Source: Pelagibacter sp047722505 (GTDB lineage: Bacteria; Pseudomonadota; Alphaproteobacteria; Pelagibacterales; Pelagibacteraceae). From it: 64,000 nt of DNA. Position 1 is the first letter of the stretch; each line of letters opens with the position of its first letter. Positions 1-9,333 of the stretch are shown in pieces. The position numbers and the translations under genes are program-made. A model generated the notes under the pieces. That model saw only the letters and a program-made list of their open reading frames with translations, ran no database searches and was not told where the DNA came from. The stretch spans positions 62,001 through 126,000 of the forward strand of contig NZ_CP159814.1 in the NCBI RefSeq assembly GCF_047722505.1, in the 5' to 3' direction.

Positions 1-51
1 TAAAGTTCTTCCTTTAAAAGTTTAAAATTTATACTAAAATAATCAGTTATT

Positions 52-570
52 ATGTCAGTTAAACCGATTTTAACAGAACCAAACAAACTATTAAGACAGA
101 TTTCTAAACCAGTTGAAAATGTTGGTGATGAAGAAAGAAGACTTATGGATGATATGTTGGATACAATGTATGCGGCACCCGGAATAGGTCTTGCTGCAAT
201 CCAAATAGGCGTTCCAAAAAGAATTATTGTGATGGATATAAGTAGAGATGAAGAAAAAAAAGAACCAAGATATTTTGTTAATCCAGTAATTAAAAATAAA
301 AATAATGAAACATCAAAATATGAAGAGGGATGCTTGTCTGTTCCAGACCAATTTGCCGAGATAGAAAGACCAAATGAATGTGATGTTGAATATTTAGATT
401 ACAATGGAAAAAAACAATTATTAAAAGCAGATGGATTATTAGCAACTTGTATTCAGCATGAAATCGATCATTTAGAAGGAGTTTTATTTATAGATTATTT
501 ATCTAAATTAAAAAAATCTATGATAATTAAAAAACTTTCTAAAATTAAATTAAATAGAATAATTGTTTAA
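52..570 (+). CDS. def: Peptide deformylase
   Basis: Removes the N-formyl group from nascent proteins in the cytoplasm. The 172-residue protein has all three family motifs: GIGLAAIQ at 44-51, EGCLSVP at 92-98 (metal-binding Cys94) and QHEIDH at 135-140 (two metal-binding His and the catalytic Glu). Length is normal for type 1 enzymes. The ATG is the first in frame and gives the expected N-terminus. A TATACT box at 30-35 could be a -10 element, but no convincing -35 is visible and there is no Shine-Dalgarno. The stop is followed immediately by fmt, so the two formyl-Met genes are coupled. Confidence 0.97.
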   Translation: MSVKPILTEPNKLLRQISKPVENVGDEERRLMDDMLDTMYAAPGIGLAAIQIGVPKRIIVMDISRDEEKKEPRYFVNPVIKNKNNETSKYEEGCLSVPDQFAEIERPNECDVEYLDYNGKKQLLKADGLLATCIQHEIDHLEGVLFIDYLSKLKKSMIIKKLSKIKLNRIIV

Positions 571-1503
571 ATGACAAAAAAAATTGTCTTTATGGGTACA
601 CCGTTATTTGCTGTACCTATCTTAAGATCCATGTATGAAAAAAATTACATAATATCTGCCGTATACACACAGCCACCAAAAAAATCCCAAAGAGGTCAAA
701 AAATAAATAAGTCGCCAATACAAATTGCAGCAGAAGATTATAATATAGATTGTAGAATACCCAAGATTTTAAATAAAAATAAAGATGAATACAAATATTT
801 AAAACAATTAGATCTAGATTTGGTAATTGTTGTAGCCTATGGTCAAATAATACCAAAAGCATTTTTGAACCTTGCCAAAAAAGGTTTTATAAATATTCAT
901 GCTTCCCTCCTACCGAAGTGGAGAGGTGCAGCACCTATTCAAAGGTCTATTATGAACCTAGATAAAGAAACAGGAATTAGTATTATGAAAATAGGAGAAA
1001 AACTTGATACTGGTCCAGTCTGCAATAACTATAGAGTAGAAATTAAAGATAGTGATAATGCAGAAATTATATCAAATAAACTCTCAATTTTAGCTTCAGA
1101 AAAAATCATAGAAAATGTAGACAATATATTTAAAGATATATTAACATTTAAAGAACAAGACGACTCTAACGCAACATATGCTTCTAAAATTGAAAAGTCG
1201 GAAGGTGAAATTCAATGGAATGATAATGCAGAAAGTATTATTGGAAAAATAAATGGATTATATCCAAGCCCAGGGGCCTTTTTTATTTTTAAAGACGAAA
1301 GATACAAAATTTTAAAAGCAGAATTAGGAACTAAAAGTGGTGCGGTAGGTGAAGTAATGACTAGTGATTTGGAAATTAGCTGTGGAAATGAAAAATCTAT
1401 AAAAGTTATTGAAATTCAAAGACAAGGAAAAAAGCCTCAAAATATTAATGATTTTGTTCTTGGTTCTCAAATAATAAAAGGCTCAAGATTAACGAATGTT
1501 TAG
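571..1503 (+). CDS. fmt: Methionyl-tRNA formyltransferase
   Basis: Formylates initiator Met-tRNA using 10-formyl-tetrahydrofolate. The 310-residue protein has an N-terminal formyltransferase domain with catalytic Asn108 and His110 in the INIH stretch, the SLLPKWRGAAPIQ loop at 112-124, and Asp146 in LDTGP. A C-terminal tRNA-binding domain follows from about residue 205. The start directly abuts the def stop. The 3' end overlaps truA by 8 nt. The order def-fmt-truA is an operon of translation and tRNA-modification functions. Confidence 0.97.
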   Translation: MTKKIVFMGTPLFAVPILRSMYEKNYIISAVYTQPPKKSQRGQKINKSPIQIAAEDYNIDCRIPKILNKNKDEYKYLKQLDLDLVIVVAYGQIIPKAFLNLAKKGFINIHASLLPKWRGAAPIQRSIMNLDKETGISIMKIGEKLDTGPVCNNYRVEIKDSDNAEIISNKLSILASEKIIENVDNIFKDILTFKEQDDSNATYASKIEKSEGEIQWNDNAESIIGKINGLYPSPGAFFIFKDERYKILKAELGTKSGAVGEVMTSDLEISCGNEKSIKVIEIQRQGKKPQNINDFVLGSQIIKGSRLTNV

Positions 1504-2236
1504 ATATCAAGTTTTAATAGAATATATAGGAACCAGTTTTGTTGGTTGGCAAATACAATCTAAAGGAAAATCAATTCAAAAAGAAATACAAACTAAATTA
1601 TCAAAACTTTTAAAAGAAAAAGTGGTCTTGATAGGATCTGGAAGAACAGACACTGGTGTTCACGCAATAGAGCAGTCAGCCCATTTTGACTGCAAAAAAG
1701 AAATTCAAAATTTAGATAAGTTATTAAAATCAATTAATCATTTTATAAATGATAAAGGTATTTCTATTTTAGCAATTAAAAAAAGAAGTCTAAAATTTCA
1801 TGCAAGACATTCTGCTAAACAAAGAATTTATAAATATATAATTTTTAATAGATTAAGTAAGCCCTCTCTAGAGAAAGAAAGAGGTTGGCACATAATTAAA
1901 AAATTAGATATTGAGTTAATGAAAAAAGGGGCAAAAAAACTTTTAGGTACTAAAGATTTTTCTACTTTTAGGGCGTCAAGTTGTAATGCAAGAAGTCCAA
2001 TTAAAACTATGAAATCTGTTTTGATTAAATCAAATGCTGGGAGAATTGAAATACAGTTTAAATCACAATCATTTTTACAACAACAAGTACGATCAATGGT
2101 AGGTAGTTTAAAATACCTGGCTGAAAATAAATGGAATTTAAAAAAATTTGAATTTATTGTTAAATCAAAAAAAAGAATTCTTTGTGCACCACCAGCACCT
2201 GCTGAGGGATTATTTTTAGAAAAGGTTATTTACTAG
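1496..2236 (+). CDS. truA: tRNA pseudouridine(38-40) synthase
   Basis: Isomerises U38-U40 of tRNA anticodon arms. The 246-residue protein has the TruA signature GRTDTGVHA at 49-57 with catalytic Asp52, and the N-terminal YIGTSFVGWQ strand. It starts 8 nt inside fmt, which suggests translational coupling. Its 3' end overlaps the convergent SET-domain gene by 11 nt, so this boundary has no room for a separate terminator. Confidence 0.96.
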   Translation: MFRYQVLIEYIGTSFVGWQIQSKGKSIQKEIQTKLSKLLKEKVVLIGSGRTDTGVHAIEQSAHFDCKKEIQNLDKLLKSINHFINDKGISILAIKKRSLKFHARHSAKQRIYKYIIFNRLSKPSLEKERGWHIIKKLDIELMKKGAKKLLGTKDFSTFRASSCNARSPIKTMKSVLIKSNAGRIEIQFKSQSFLQQQVRSMVGSLKYLAENKWNLKKFEFIVKSKKRILCAPPAPAEGLFLEKVIY

Positions 2237-2705
2237 CTTTTTGTCGACCGATACTAAATTTTTTATTAATTCTCCATCTAGACTCTGCTCGAACAATATA
2301 GCCACAACAATTTTTTGACTTACACTTGCATTTGAACTGTTTATAATCTTCATCGTAGCCAAAGCCATAATCGGCTGTTATCTCTTCACCTTTTTTAATA
2401 TCTTTTATGGCAATCACCCATAATTTTAAACCTGTCCCGTTATAATCACAGTTGTTAGAGCAAGAGTGATTTATTAAACGTGCAGGGTTCCATGACACGT
2501 CTCCATCCATGTCATATTTCTTATTTAAGTTAAATAAGTAGATAGGTTTTGCGTTATCAAACCTTTTGGTCGCTTCAGTTTGTTTCTTAGTGATAACTTT
2601 ACCAATATAATCAACAATTCTAGTACCTTCTTTAATATCTTTTGTAGCATAAAGACCACGTCCTTTTTTGTCGATATCAGATTTTTGAATTTTATAAAGT
2701 TTCAT
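2226..2705 (-). CDS. SET-domain protein (putative lysine methyltransferase)
   Basis: A 159-residue stand-alone SET domain. Visible features are KGRGLYAT at 14-21, the RLINHSCSNNC motif at 76-86 (pseudoknot and cofactor pocket), GEEITADYGF at 106-115 with the catalytic-type Tyr, and a post-SET-like cysteine group at C126, C128, C133 and C134. SET enzymes usually methylate protein lysines with S-adenosylmethionine; the bacterial target here is unknown. It is the last gene of the minus-strand run, 30 nt after the HDAC-like gene. The product name is secure at fold level; the substrate is not. Confidence 0.85.
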   Translation of the reverse strand: MKLYKIQKSDIDKKGRGLYATKDIKEGTRIVDYIGKVITKKQTEATKRFDNAKPIYLFNLNKKYDMDGDVSWNPARLINHSCSNNCDYNGTGLKLWVIAIKDIKKGEEITADYGFGYDEDYKQFKCKCKSKNCCGYIVRAESRWRINKKFSIGRQKASK

Positions 2706-2735
2706 TGTGAGTTCTTAATACGTATTGAGAAATTA

Positions 2736-3665
2736 TCAATTAAATTCCAGTAAAGCTTTTACATGCATCTCAGTGCTTTCTTGAAGTGCTAATAGATCGT
2801 ATCCACCTTCTAAAATTGACACTACTTTTCCATCACAATATTGTTTTGATAGCTCGAGTGTTCTTTTAGTAATACTATAAAAATCTTTTGACTCTAATTG
2901 AAGTTGTGCCAATGGATCGTCTTTATGAGCATCAAACCCAGCAGAAAGTAAGATAAATTCAGGTTTAAATTCTTTAATTTTATTAAGTACAAATTCATAG
3001 GCATTTAAATATTCTTCTGAGGTTGTTCCTGCTGGCAAAGGAATATTTAATATATTGTTATATTTTCCTTTTTCATCATTAGTGCCTGACCCAGGGTAAT
3101 AAGGGTATTGATGAGTAGAAATATAAAGAACTTTTTCATTGTCGTAAAAAATATCCTGAGTACCATTTCCATGATGAACATCAAAATCAATAATTGCTAC
3201 TTTTTTAAGTTTGTATTTATTTATAAGGTAATTAGCTCCAACAGCCACATTGTTATAGATGCAAAAACCCATAGCTTTATTTTTCTCTGCATGATGCCCT
3301 GGAGGTCTAACGGCACAAAAAGCGTTTTTAAAATCTTTATTTTGAACACCATCAATAGCTGTAATAATTGAACCTACAGCATCTGATGTGGCATCTTTAC
3401 TTCCTGGGGAGACAATTGTATCTCCATCTAAAAAAGATAATCCTTTTTCAGGAAAAGATTTTTCTACAAAATTTATATAATCAGAATTGTGAGTTATTTC
3501 TAAAAGTGACCGGTCAAATCTTGAAGGTTTTTTCCAAACTAAATCTTTATTATCTAATTTTTTGAAATTATCAATAACTACTGTAACTCTATCAATTTTC
3601 TCTGGATGACCGTCGCCCGTATTATGATTTTGATAAGTATCAGAGGTTATTAAACCAGTTTTCAT
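2736..3665 (-). CDS. Histone deacetylase family protein (AcuC/HdaH type deacetylase)
   Basis: A zinc amidohydrolase of the arginase/deacetylase fold, 309 residues. The active site is complete: RPPGHHAE at 120-127 (His124, His125), DFDVHHGNGTQ at 160-170 (Asp162 and His164 are zinc ligands) and AGFDAHKDDPL at 242-252 (Asp245 is the third ligand). Bacterial members act on acetyl-lysine, acetylpolyamines or other small amides, so the substrate cannot be read from sequence. The gene abuts the 64-residue ORF upstream and is followed by the SET gene. Confidence 0.9.
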   Translation of the reverse strand: MKTGLITSDTYQNHNTGDGHPEKIDRVTVVIDNFKKLDNKDLVWKKPSRFDRSLLEITHNSDYINFVEKSFPEKGLSFLDGDTIVSPGSKDATSDAVGSIITAIDGVQNKDFKNAFCAVRPPGHHAEKNKAMGFCIYNNVAVGANYLINKYKLKKVAIIDFDVHHGNGTQDIFYDNEKVLYISTHQYPYYPGSGTNDEKGKYNNILNIPLPAGTTSEEYLNAYEFVLNKIKEFKPEFILLSAGFDAHKDDPLAQLQLESKDFYSITKRTLELSKQYCDGKVVSILEGGYDLLALQESTEMHVKALLEFN

Positions 3666-3860
3666 TTAAGATAGATATTCTTGGTAAATAGTTTCTCGTT
3701 CTACTTTTGGCATTCCTTTGGTTCTTTCTACAAACTCATTACGTTGCTCTCTATTCTTAAAAACAAAAAAACAAACTGTGTCTTTAGAGTGATAAATAGC
3801 TTTTAATTCATCATCAATATCATTCAGTTCTTTAGGAATATCTGTTTTAATGCAAATCAT
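3666..3860 (-). CDS. Small hypothetical protein
   Basis: Encodes 64 residues that I do not recognise. The protein is soluble and charged, with no membrane segment and two cysteines. It is supported as a gene by tight packing: its ATG overlaps the dapE stop by 1 nt (TAATG) and its stop is followed immediately by the ATG of the deacetylase gene. Function is unknown; position suggests co-translation with dapE and the deacetylase. Confidence 0.7.
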   Translation of the reverse strand: MICIKTDIPKELNDIDDELKAIYHSKDTVCFFVFKNREQRNEFVERTKGMPKVERETIYQEYLS

Positions 3861-5014
3861 TAAAAGTAATTTTTAAGAATTTCAGAATATATCTTTGTTA
3901 ACTTTTTTAAGTCTGAAATAGATACTGCCTCATCTACTTTGTGCATTGTTTTACCTACTAAACCAAATTCTAAACATGGAGCAATTTTTCTAATAAATCT
4001 TGCATCTGAAGTTCCACCTGTTGTAGACAATTGAGGTTTAATTTTTGTAATTTTTTTTATTACATCTTGAATCATATAAGTTGTTTTATTGGGCTTAGTT
4101 AAAAAAGCTTCACCTGATACACGATATTCTACTTTAAAATTAGATTTATCCTTTTTAGTAATTTTCTTGAAAATTTTATTTAATCTATTCTTTAAGCTAG
4201 AAGATGAATGTTTATTGTTAAATCTTATGTTAAATGTGGCTTTCGCAAGTCCTGGAATTACATTATCAGCTATATTATTGATATTAATTTTTGTTACTTC
4301 TAAATTTGTAGGCTGAAAGTCTTTTGTTCCTTTGTCAAATTTTATTTCTTTTATTTCATTTAGTATTTTGATCAATGAAGTTGATGGATTTTTAGCACGA
4401 TGAGGATATGCAACATGACCTTGAGTTCCAATTATAGTTAATTCAGCATTGATACTTCCTCTTCTACCAATTTTGATCATTTCACCAAGTTTATTAGGGT
4501 TTGTTGGCTCACCAACTAAGCAAAAATCTATTTTTTCTTTTTTCTTTTTTAAGTAATCAACTACTTTTTTAGTACCATTAATTGCAACACCTTCTTCATC
4601 GCCAGTAATTAATAAACTAATCGATCCATTAATTTTCTTATTATTTGATACAAAGTTATTTACAGCAACAACCCAGCTTGCAATTGCACTTTTCATGTCA
4701 TTAGCACCTCTACCAATAAGATGATTTTTTTTAATAGCTGGACTAAAAGGTTTAATTGTCCAATCTTTTATATTTCCTGGAGGAACTACATCCAAATGAC
4801 CAGCAAACATAAAGTTTGGTTGAGTATTACCCAATCTTGCATATAGGTTTTTAACTGGTTTAGAGTTTTTATCTTTAAACTCTAAAATCTTACATTTAAA
4901 TCCAATAGCAGTTAATCTTTTAGCTAAGAATTTCATTACCCCAGCATCAATTGGTGTAATGCTTGGAAATCTTATTAGCTCTTTAGCTAATGTGATTTCA
5001 TTATAAGTTGGCAT
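3860..5014 (-). CDS. dapE: Succinyl-diaminopimelate desuccinylase
   Basis: Hydrolyses N-succinyl-LL-diaminopimelate in lysine and peptidoglycan-precursor synthesis. This is a 384-residue M20 metallopeptidase-fold enzyme. Metal and catalytic residues are visible: His73 and Asp75 in AGHLDVVPP, Asp106 in GRGANDMKS, Glu140-Glu141 in GDEEG, and His358 in the C-terminal TMHKVDE. The start directly follows the dapD stop, so two successive dap-pathway genes are cotranscribed. Confidence 0.96.
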   Translation of the reverse strand: MPTYNEITLAKELIRFPSITPIDAGVMKFLAKRLTAIGFKCKILEFKDKNSKPVKNLYARLGNTQPNFMFAGHLDVVPPGNIKDWTIKPFSPAIKKNHLIGRGANDMKSAIASWVVAVNNFVSNNKKINGSISLLITGDEEGVAINGTKKVVDYLKKKKEKIDFCLVGEPTNPNKLGEMIKIGRRGSINAELTIIGTQGHVAYPHRAKNPSTSLIKILNEIKEIKFDKGTKDFQPTNLEVTKININNIADNVIPGLAKATFNIRFNNKHSSSSLKNRLNKIFKKITKKDKSNFKVEYRVSGEAFLTKPNKTTYMIQDVIKKITKIKPQLSTTGGTSDARFIRKIAPCLEFGLVGKTMHKVDEAVSISDLKKLTKIYSEILKNYF

Positions 5015-5842
5015 TTAGTCTCTTAATAAGTCGTTAATAGAAGTTTTAGATCTAGTTTTTTCATCAACTTGTTTAATAATTACAGCACAATATAAAGCAG
5101 GACCTTTACCATCTTTACTTGGAAGGCTGCCCGGTACTATTACTGAGTACGGTGGAATTTTTCCATAGATTACTTCACCAGTTTCCCGATAAACAATTTT
5201 TGTAGATTGACCAATAAATACACCCATAGATAATACAGATCCTTCTCCAACAATTACTCCTTCAACTATTTCTGAACGAGCTCCAATAAAACAGTTATCT
5301 TCAATGATAGTAGGGTTAGCTTGCATTGGTTCTAATACACCTCCGATTCCAGCACCACCTGATATGTGACAGTTCTTTCCTATTTGTGCACAAGATCCTA
5401 CAGAAGCCCAAGTGTCCACCATAGTTCCTTCATCTACATAAGCTCCAATATTCACAAAGCAAGGCATTAGCACTGCGTTTTTTCCAATAAAAGATCCTTT
5501 TCTAACTGGAGAATTTGGAACCATTCTAAAACCAGCTTTTATATGATCTTCTTTAGTCCAATTTGCTGTTTTACCTCTTAGTAAATGAGATTTATCATAC
5601 CAACTACTATACGGGCCGCTTAATGAGTCCATATCATGAGTTCTAAAACTTAACATTATTGCTTTTTTAACCCATTGATTAACTACCCACTCATTACCAT
5701 TTTTTTCAGCAACTCTTAGTTCGCCTCTATCAACAAGTTCAATCGTTTGGTTGATAGCATCTAATATAGACTTATCAGATTGACCGTTGATATCGTCTTT
5801 ATTGTCCCAAGCTGTATTGATAATGTTTTCAAATTCTTTCAT
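5015..5842 (-). CDS. dapD: Tetrahydrodipicolinate N-succinyltransferase
   Basis: Transfers succinyl from succinyl-CoA to tetrahydrodipicolinate in the succinylase branch of lysine synthesis. The 275-residue protein has an N-terminal helical domain, then left-handed parallel beta-helix hexapeptide repeats from about residue 105 to 225 (for example IGKNCHISGGAGIGGV) and a C-terminal cap. It lies 28 nt after the HAD gene and abuts dapE. Confidence 0.96.
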   Translation of the reverse strand: MKEFENIINTAWDNKDDINGQSDKSILDAINQTIELVDRGELRVAEKNGNEWVVNQWVKKAIMLSFRTHDMDSLSGPYSSWYDKSHLLRGKTANWTKEDHIKAGFRMVPNSPVRKGSFIGKNAVLMPCFVNIGAYVDEGTMVDTWASVGSCAQIGKNCHISGGAGIGGVLEPMQANPTIIEDNCFIGARSEIVEGVIVGEGSVLSMGVFIGQSTKIVYRETGEVIYGKIPPYSVIVPGSLPSKDGKGPALYCAVIIKQVDEKTRSKTSINDLLRD

Positions 5843-5870
5843 AGTTTTATTTTATAGTTAGTAGGTTAGT

Positions 5871-6542
5871 TTATTGTGCTTTTAATATATTAATTTCTTG
5901 AAGAAAAGAAGGCAAGTTCTTAATCTTATAATCAATATATGGTTTATCAGCATCTTTTTTTGCAAATACCTCATCATTCTCAAGCCAACAAGTTTTCATT
6001 CCTAAATTTTTAGCTTGTTCTAAATTATGAGCAATATCTTCGATTAATATTGATTTTGTTGGATCAAGATCAAATTTTTTTACTATTTTTTTATAAGGTT
6101 GAATTTTTGGTTTTGGAATAAAATTAGCATCAACAATATCAAATGCCCCATCAAACAAACCATCTATACCTAGTTGTTTAGTTACATTTTCAACATGAGC
6201 ATGAGAACCATTGGTAAAAATATATTTCTTTTCTTTAATTTTAATCAATTCTTCTCTTAGTAATTTATCTTTAGGAAGCCAGCTAATATCAATATCATGA
6301 ACAAATTCTAGAAATTCATGTGGATCTATTTTATCGTGATTCATTAATCCAGATAATGTCGTTCCATATTCATAGAAGTATTTTTTTTGAATTTCTCTTG
6401 CTTTAATTAAATCGACATTAAACTTCTTTGAAATAAAAGAAGACATCTTTTTATCAACTTCAGAAAAAACCTTTGTTTGTCCAGAATACAAAGTATTATC
6501 TAAGTCGAATAGCCAGTATTTAGTATCAATTAAATTTTTCAT
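5871..6542 (-). CDS. HAD-family hydrolase, pyrimidine 5'-nucleotidase-like
   Basis: A 223-residue haloacid dehalogenase phosphatase with all four motifs: FDLDNTLY with Asp13 and Asp15, FTNGS with Thr110, Lys144 in IPKPK, and IEDIAHN with Glu168-Asp169. It belongs to the pyrimidine 5'-nucleotidase subgroup (SDT1-like), which removes phosphate from UMP/CMP-like substrates. Its ATG overlaps the argB stop by 4 nt. A HAD gene between argB and dapD is a common alphaproteobacterial order. The exact substrate is inferred from the family only. Confidence 0.88.
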   Translation of the reverse strand: MKNLIDTKYWLFDLDNTLYSGQTKVFSEVDKKMSSFISKKFNVDLIKAREIQKKYFYEYGTTLSGLMNHDKIDPHEFLEFVHDIDISWLPKDKLLREELIKIKEKKYIFTNGSHAHVENVTKQLGIDGLFDGAFDIVDANFIPKPKIQPYKKIVKKFDLDPTKSILIEDIAHNLEQAKNLGMKTCWLENDEVFAKKDADKPYIDYKIKNLPSFLQEINILKAQ

Positions 6543-7405
6543 TCTCTAATCAAAGTTCCTGAACCTTTATCAGATAATAGTTCAAAAAGGAGTGAGTGAT
6601 TTTTTCTTCCATCAATTATTACCACAGCCTTAACTCCATTACTTGCTACATCTAGACAATTCTTAATTTTAGGTATCATGCCACCAGAAATTACCTCTTG
6701 ATCAATTAATTCATTAGCTTTTTTAGAGTTTATTTCAGGAATTAGCTTTCTCCCATTGTCCAATACTCCCTCTACATCACTAATAATCATTAATCTTCTA
6801 GCTTTTAGCTCAATTGCGATCGATCCTGCAGCAGTATCGGCATTTATATTAAAAGTCTGATTATCTTTATCTGAACCTAATGGTGCTACGACAGGTACTT
6901 TGTTTTCTTTTATTGTTTCAATTAAGAATTCTTTGTTAATTTCAGTAGGTGTTCCCACAAATCCAAGGTCTTTATCTTCTTGCTCAACAGTAATTATATT
7001 ATTTTCTCTTGAAGTAATTCTTTTTGCCTTACAGGCCAACTCATTTAAAGCTTCAACAATTTCTTTATTAAATTCGATTAATACATCCTCAACTATGTTG
7101 ATGGTATCTTTATCAGTAATTCTTAGTCCATTAATAAAATTACTTTTAATATTAACTTCAGAAAGTTTACTGCTAATTCTTTTTCCACCACCATGAACAA
7201 TTATAGGATTAAAACCAAGTTTTTTTAAAACGACTACATCTTCAATAAAAATTTTAAACAATTTTGGATCAACTAAAACACTGCCACCACACTTAATGAT
7301 AATAAACTCATCATTATATTTTTCTAAGTATTTTTTTACTTCTTTAACTGTTGGACCATCTTTAGGCAGGATATTTATTAATTCCTCTTCTCTTAACGAT
7401 GACAT
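6539..7405 (-). CDS. argB: Acetylglutamate kinase
   Basis: Phosphorylates N-acetylglutamate, the second step of arginine synthesis. The 288-residue amino-acid-kinase fold has IIKCGGSVL (Lys38), the VHGGGKRIS loop at 70-78 and the C-terminal GGMIPKIKNC loop. It starts immediately after the yidC stop and overlaps the next gene by 4 nt. Other arginine genes in the window are argD, argF and argJ. Many alphaproteobacteria have engB between yidC and argB; it is absent here. Confidence 0.96.
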   Translation of the reverse strand: MSSLREEELINILPKDGPTVKEVKKYLEKYNDEFIIIKCGGSVLVDPKLFKIFIEDVVVLKKLGFNPIIVHGGGKRISSKLSEVNIKSNFINGLRITDKDTINIVEDVLIEFNKEIVEALNELACKAKRITSRENNIITVEQEDKDLGFVGTPTEINKEFLIETIKENKVPVVAPLGSDKDNQTFNINADTAAGSIAIELKARRLMIISDVEGVLDNGRKLIPEINSKKANELIDQEVISGGMIPKIKNCLDVASNGVKAVVIIDGRKNHSLLFELLSDKGSGTLIRE

Positions 7406-9082
7406 TTATGTTGTTTTGATAGTCATTTTTCTTTGAACAATATATTGTTGTATCATTGTGAAGATATTGTTGAAGCTCCAGTAAATAACAAGACCTGCAG
7501 GAAATGGTGCAAGAATAACAGTTAAAAATACTGGAAAAAACATAAATATTTTAGCCTGTATAGGATCTGGTGGTGTTGGATTAAGTTTCTGCTGTATCCA
7601 CATTGTGATTCCCATAATTATTGGCCATGCACCTATTAATAAGAAAGAAGGTGGATCCCAAGGAATTAAACCAAAAACATTAAATAAAGATGTTGGATCT
7701 CTATCACTTAAGTCATGTATCCATCCATAAAATGGCATGTGTCTCATTTCAATGGTTACAAATAACACTTTATATAACGCAAAGAAAACAGGAATCTGAA
7801 CCAGAATAGGAAGACAACCACTCATAGGATTAACTTTTTCTTTTTTATAAAGAGCCATCATTGCTTGTTGCAATTTCATTTTGTCATCCTTGTGCAACTC
7901 TTTTAGACGAGCCATTTCAGGTGCTAATAGCTTCATTTTTCCCATAGACTTAAAACTAAAATTGGCAAGAGGAAAGAAAGCCAATCTAATACAAATAGTG
8001 ACAGCAATAATTGCTAAACCGTAATTACCAAGTAATTTAAAGAAGTAATCCAATACAAAGAACAAAGGTTTTGTGATGAAATACATAAAGCCCCAATCAA
8101 TCGCTAGATCAAATTTATTGATATCTAAATTTTCAGCATAACCATCAATTACATTTACTCTTTTAGCAGCAACTATAATTTGAATTTTTTCTTCAATGGA
8201 ACTGTTGGCTTTAACCTCGATGCCTTTGGTTGATATGTAGTTTGCTCTGAATTTATTTTTATAGTCAAAAGTTGTTTTAAACTCTTTACCCTTAGGTGGT
8301 ATAACTGATGTAACCCAAAATTTATCTGAAATAGCAACAAATCCTTCTTGTGCGATTTGAGTAAATTTTTTATCCTGAATATCGTCATAATCTTCTTCAA
8401 TTAATTGATCATCAAGTACAGATAAAAACCCTTCATGCAAAATATAAAAGCCAGATATCTCTGGTATTTCATTTCTAATTATTTGACCATAGGAGTAAAA
8501 ATTATAAGATTTATCTGATGAGTTAATTATTTTTTCTTTTACAGTAAATAAAAATTGATCATCTAGACTTATATGTTTCTCAAATGTGATGCCTTGAGAG
8601 TTGCTCCATGCTAGTTTTACAGGATTATTATTAGTTAATCTTTTATTTCCAGTAATTTCCCAGACGGTAGAAGCATCAGGTATATCAATATTTTTATTAG
8701 TGCTTACAAAGCCGCTTTCAATTAAATAACCATCTTCAACATTTCTTGGGTTTAATAAGATTATTTTTTCATTTTTATTAAGTTCAACATTATATTCTTT
8801 AAAAGTTAAATCATCTATTGCTGCACCTTTTAAAGAAATTGACCCAACAACACTTTCATTTTCAAATTGAATTCTATCATTTTCTTTTAAAGCATCTGCT
8901 CTTGAAAGTTTTGAAAAATTTTCATTTTTATCTAAGCTAGGAGTGTCTTCATTATTTTCAATTTTATTTTGTTCAGCTAGATTTTGTTTAATAGTTGCAG
9001 GGTCAGGCTGAAAAAAAAGAGAGTATAAAATAATTACCGCTGCTGATAAAGATATTGCTGCAATTACGTTTTTAGTATCCAT
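7406..9082 (-). CDS. yidC: Membrane protein insertase YidC
   Basis: Inserts and folds inner-membrane proteins, with or without SecYEG. The 558-residue protein has an N-terminal membrane anchor (about residues 7-25), a large periplasmic domain (about 55-330) and the conserved C-terminal insertase core from about 335 on, with several transmembrane segments and the positively charged loop around KSMGKMKLLAPEM. Its ATG overlaps the yidD stop by 1 nt. The order rpmH-rnpA-yidD-yidC is nearly universal in bacteria. Confidence 0.97.
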   Translation of the reverse strand: MDTKNVIAAISLSAAVIILYSLFFQPDPATIKQNLAEQNKIENNEDTPSLDKNENFSKLSRADALKENDRIQFENESVVGSISLKGAAIDDLTFKEYNVELNKNEKIILLNPRNVEDGYLIESGFVSTNKNIDIPDASTVWEITGNKRLTNNNPVKLAWSNSQGITFEKHISLDDQFLFTVKEKIINSSDKSYNFYSYGQIIRNEIPEISGFYILHEGFLSVLDDQLIEEDYDDIQDKKFTQIAQEGFVAISDKFWVTSVIPPKGKEFKTTFDYKNKFRANYISTKGIEVKANSSIEEKIQIIVAAKRVNVIDGYAENLDINKFDLAIDWGFMYFITKPLFFVLDYFFKLLGNYGLAIIAVTICIRLAFFPLANFSFKSMGKMKLLAPEMARLKELHKDDKMKLQQAMMALYKKEKVNPMSGCLPILVQIPVFFALYKVLFVTIEMRHMPFYGWIHDLSDRDPTSLFNVFGLIPWDPPSFLLIGAWPIIMGITMWIQQKLNPTPPDPIQAKIFMFFPVFLTVILAPFPAGLVIYWSFNNIFTMIQQYIVQRKMTIKTT

Positions 9083-9333
9083 TATTTTTTAGCCTTTAAG
9101 TCTTTATTTACTGGATCAAATCCCTCACCGCCGCCCAACATTTTAATGGGGTGACATGAAAATATTCTTTTAGTACTTCTTGAGATTCCTTTAATAAGTC
9201 CATATGTTCTAAAACATTCAATTGTATATTCTGAGCAGGTTGGAAGATATCTACACGAGGGAGTTAAGTAAGGGCTAATAACTATTTTATAAAATTTGAT
9301 CAGGCCAATTAAAATGTTTGATATAATGTTCAT
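9082..9333 (-). CDS. yidD: Membrane protein insertion efficiency factor YidD
   Basis: A small (83-residue) accessory factor of YidC-mediated insertion. It has the family pattern SPYLTPSCRYLPTCSEY with conserved cysteines, then a CHP motif and a GGEGFDPV stretch near the C-terminus. An amphipathic N-terminal helix would attach it to the inner face of the membrane. It overlaps rnpA and yidC by 1 nt each. Confidence 0.95.
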   Translation of the reverse strand: MNIISNILIGLIKFYKIVISPYLTPSCRYLPTCSEYTIECFRTYGLIKGISRSTKRIFSCHPIKMLGGGEGFDPVNKDLKAKK

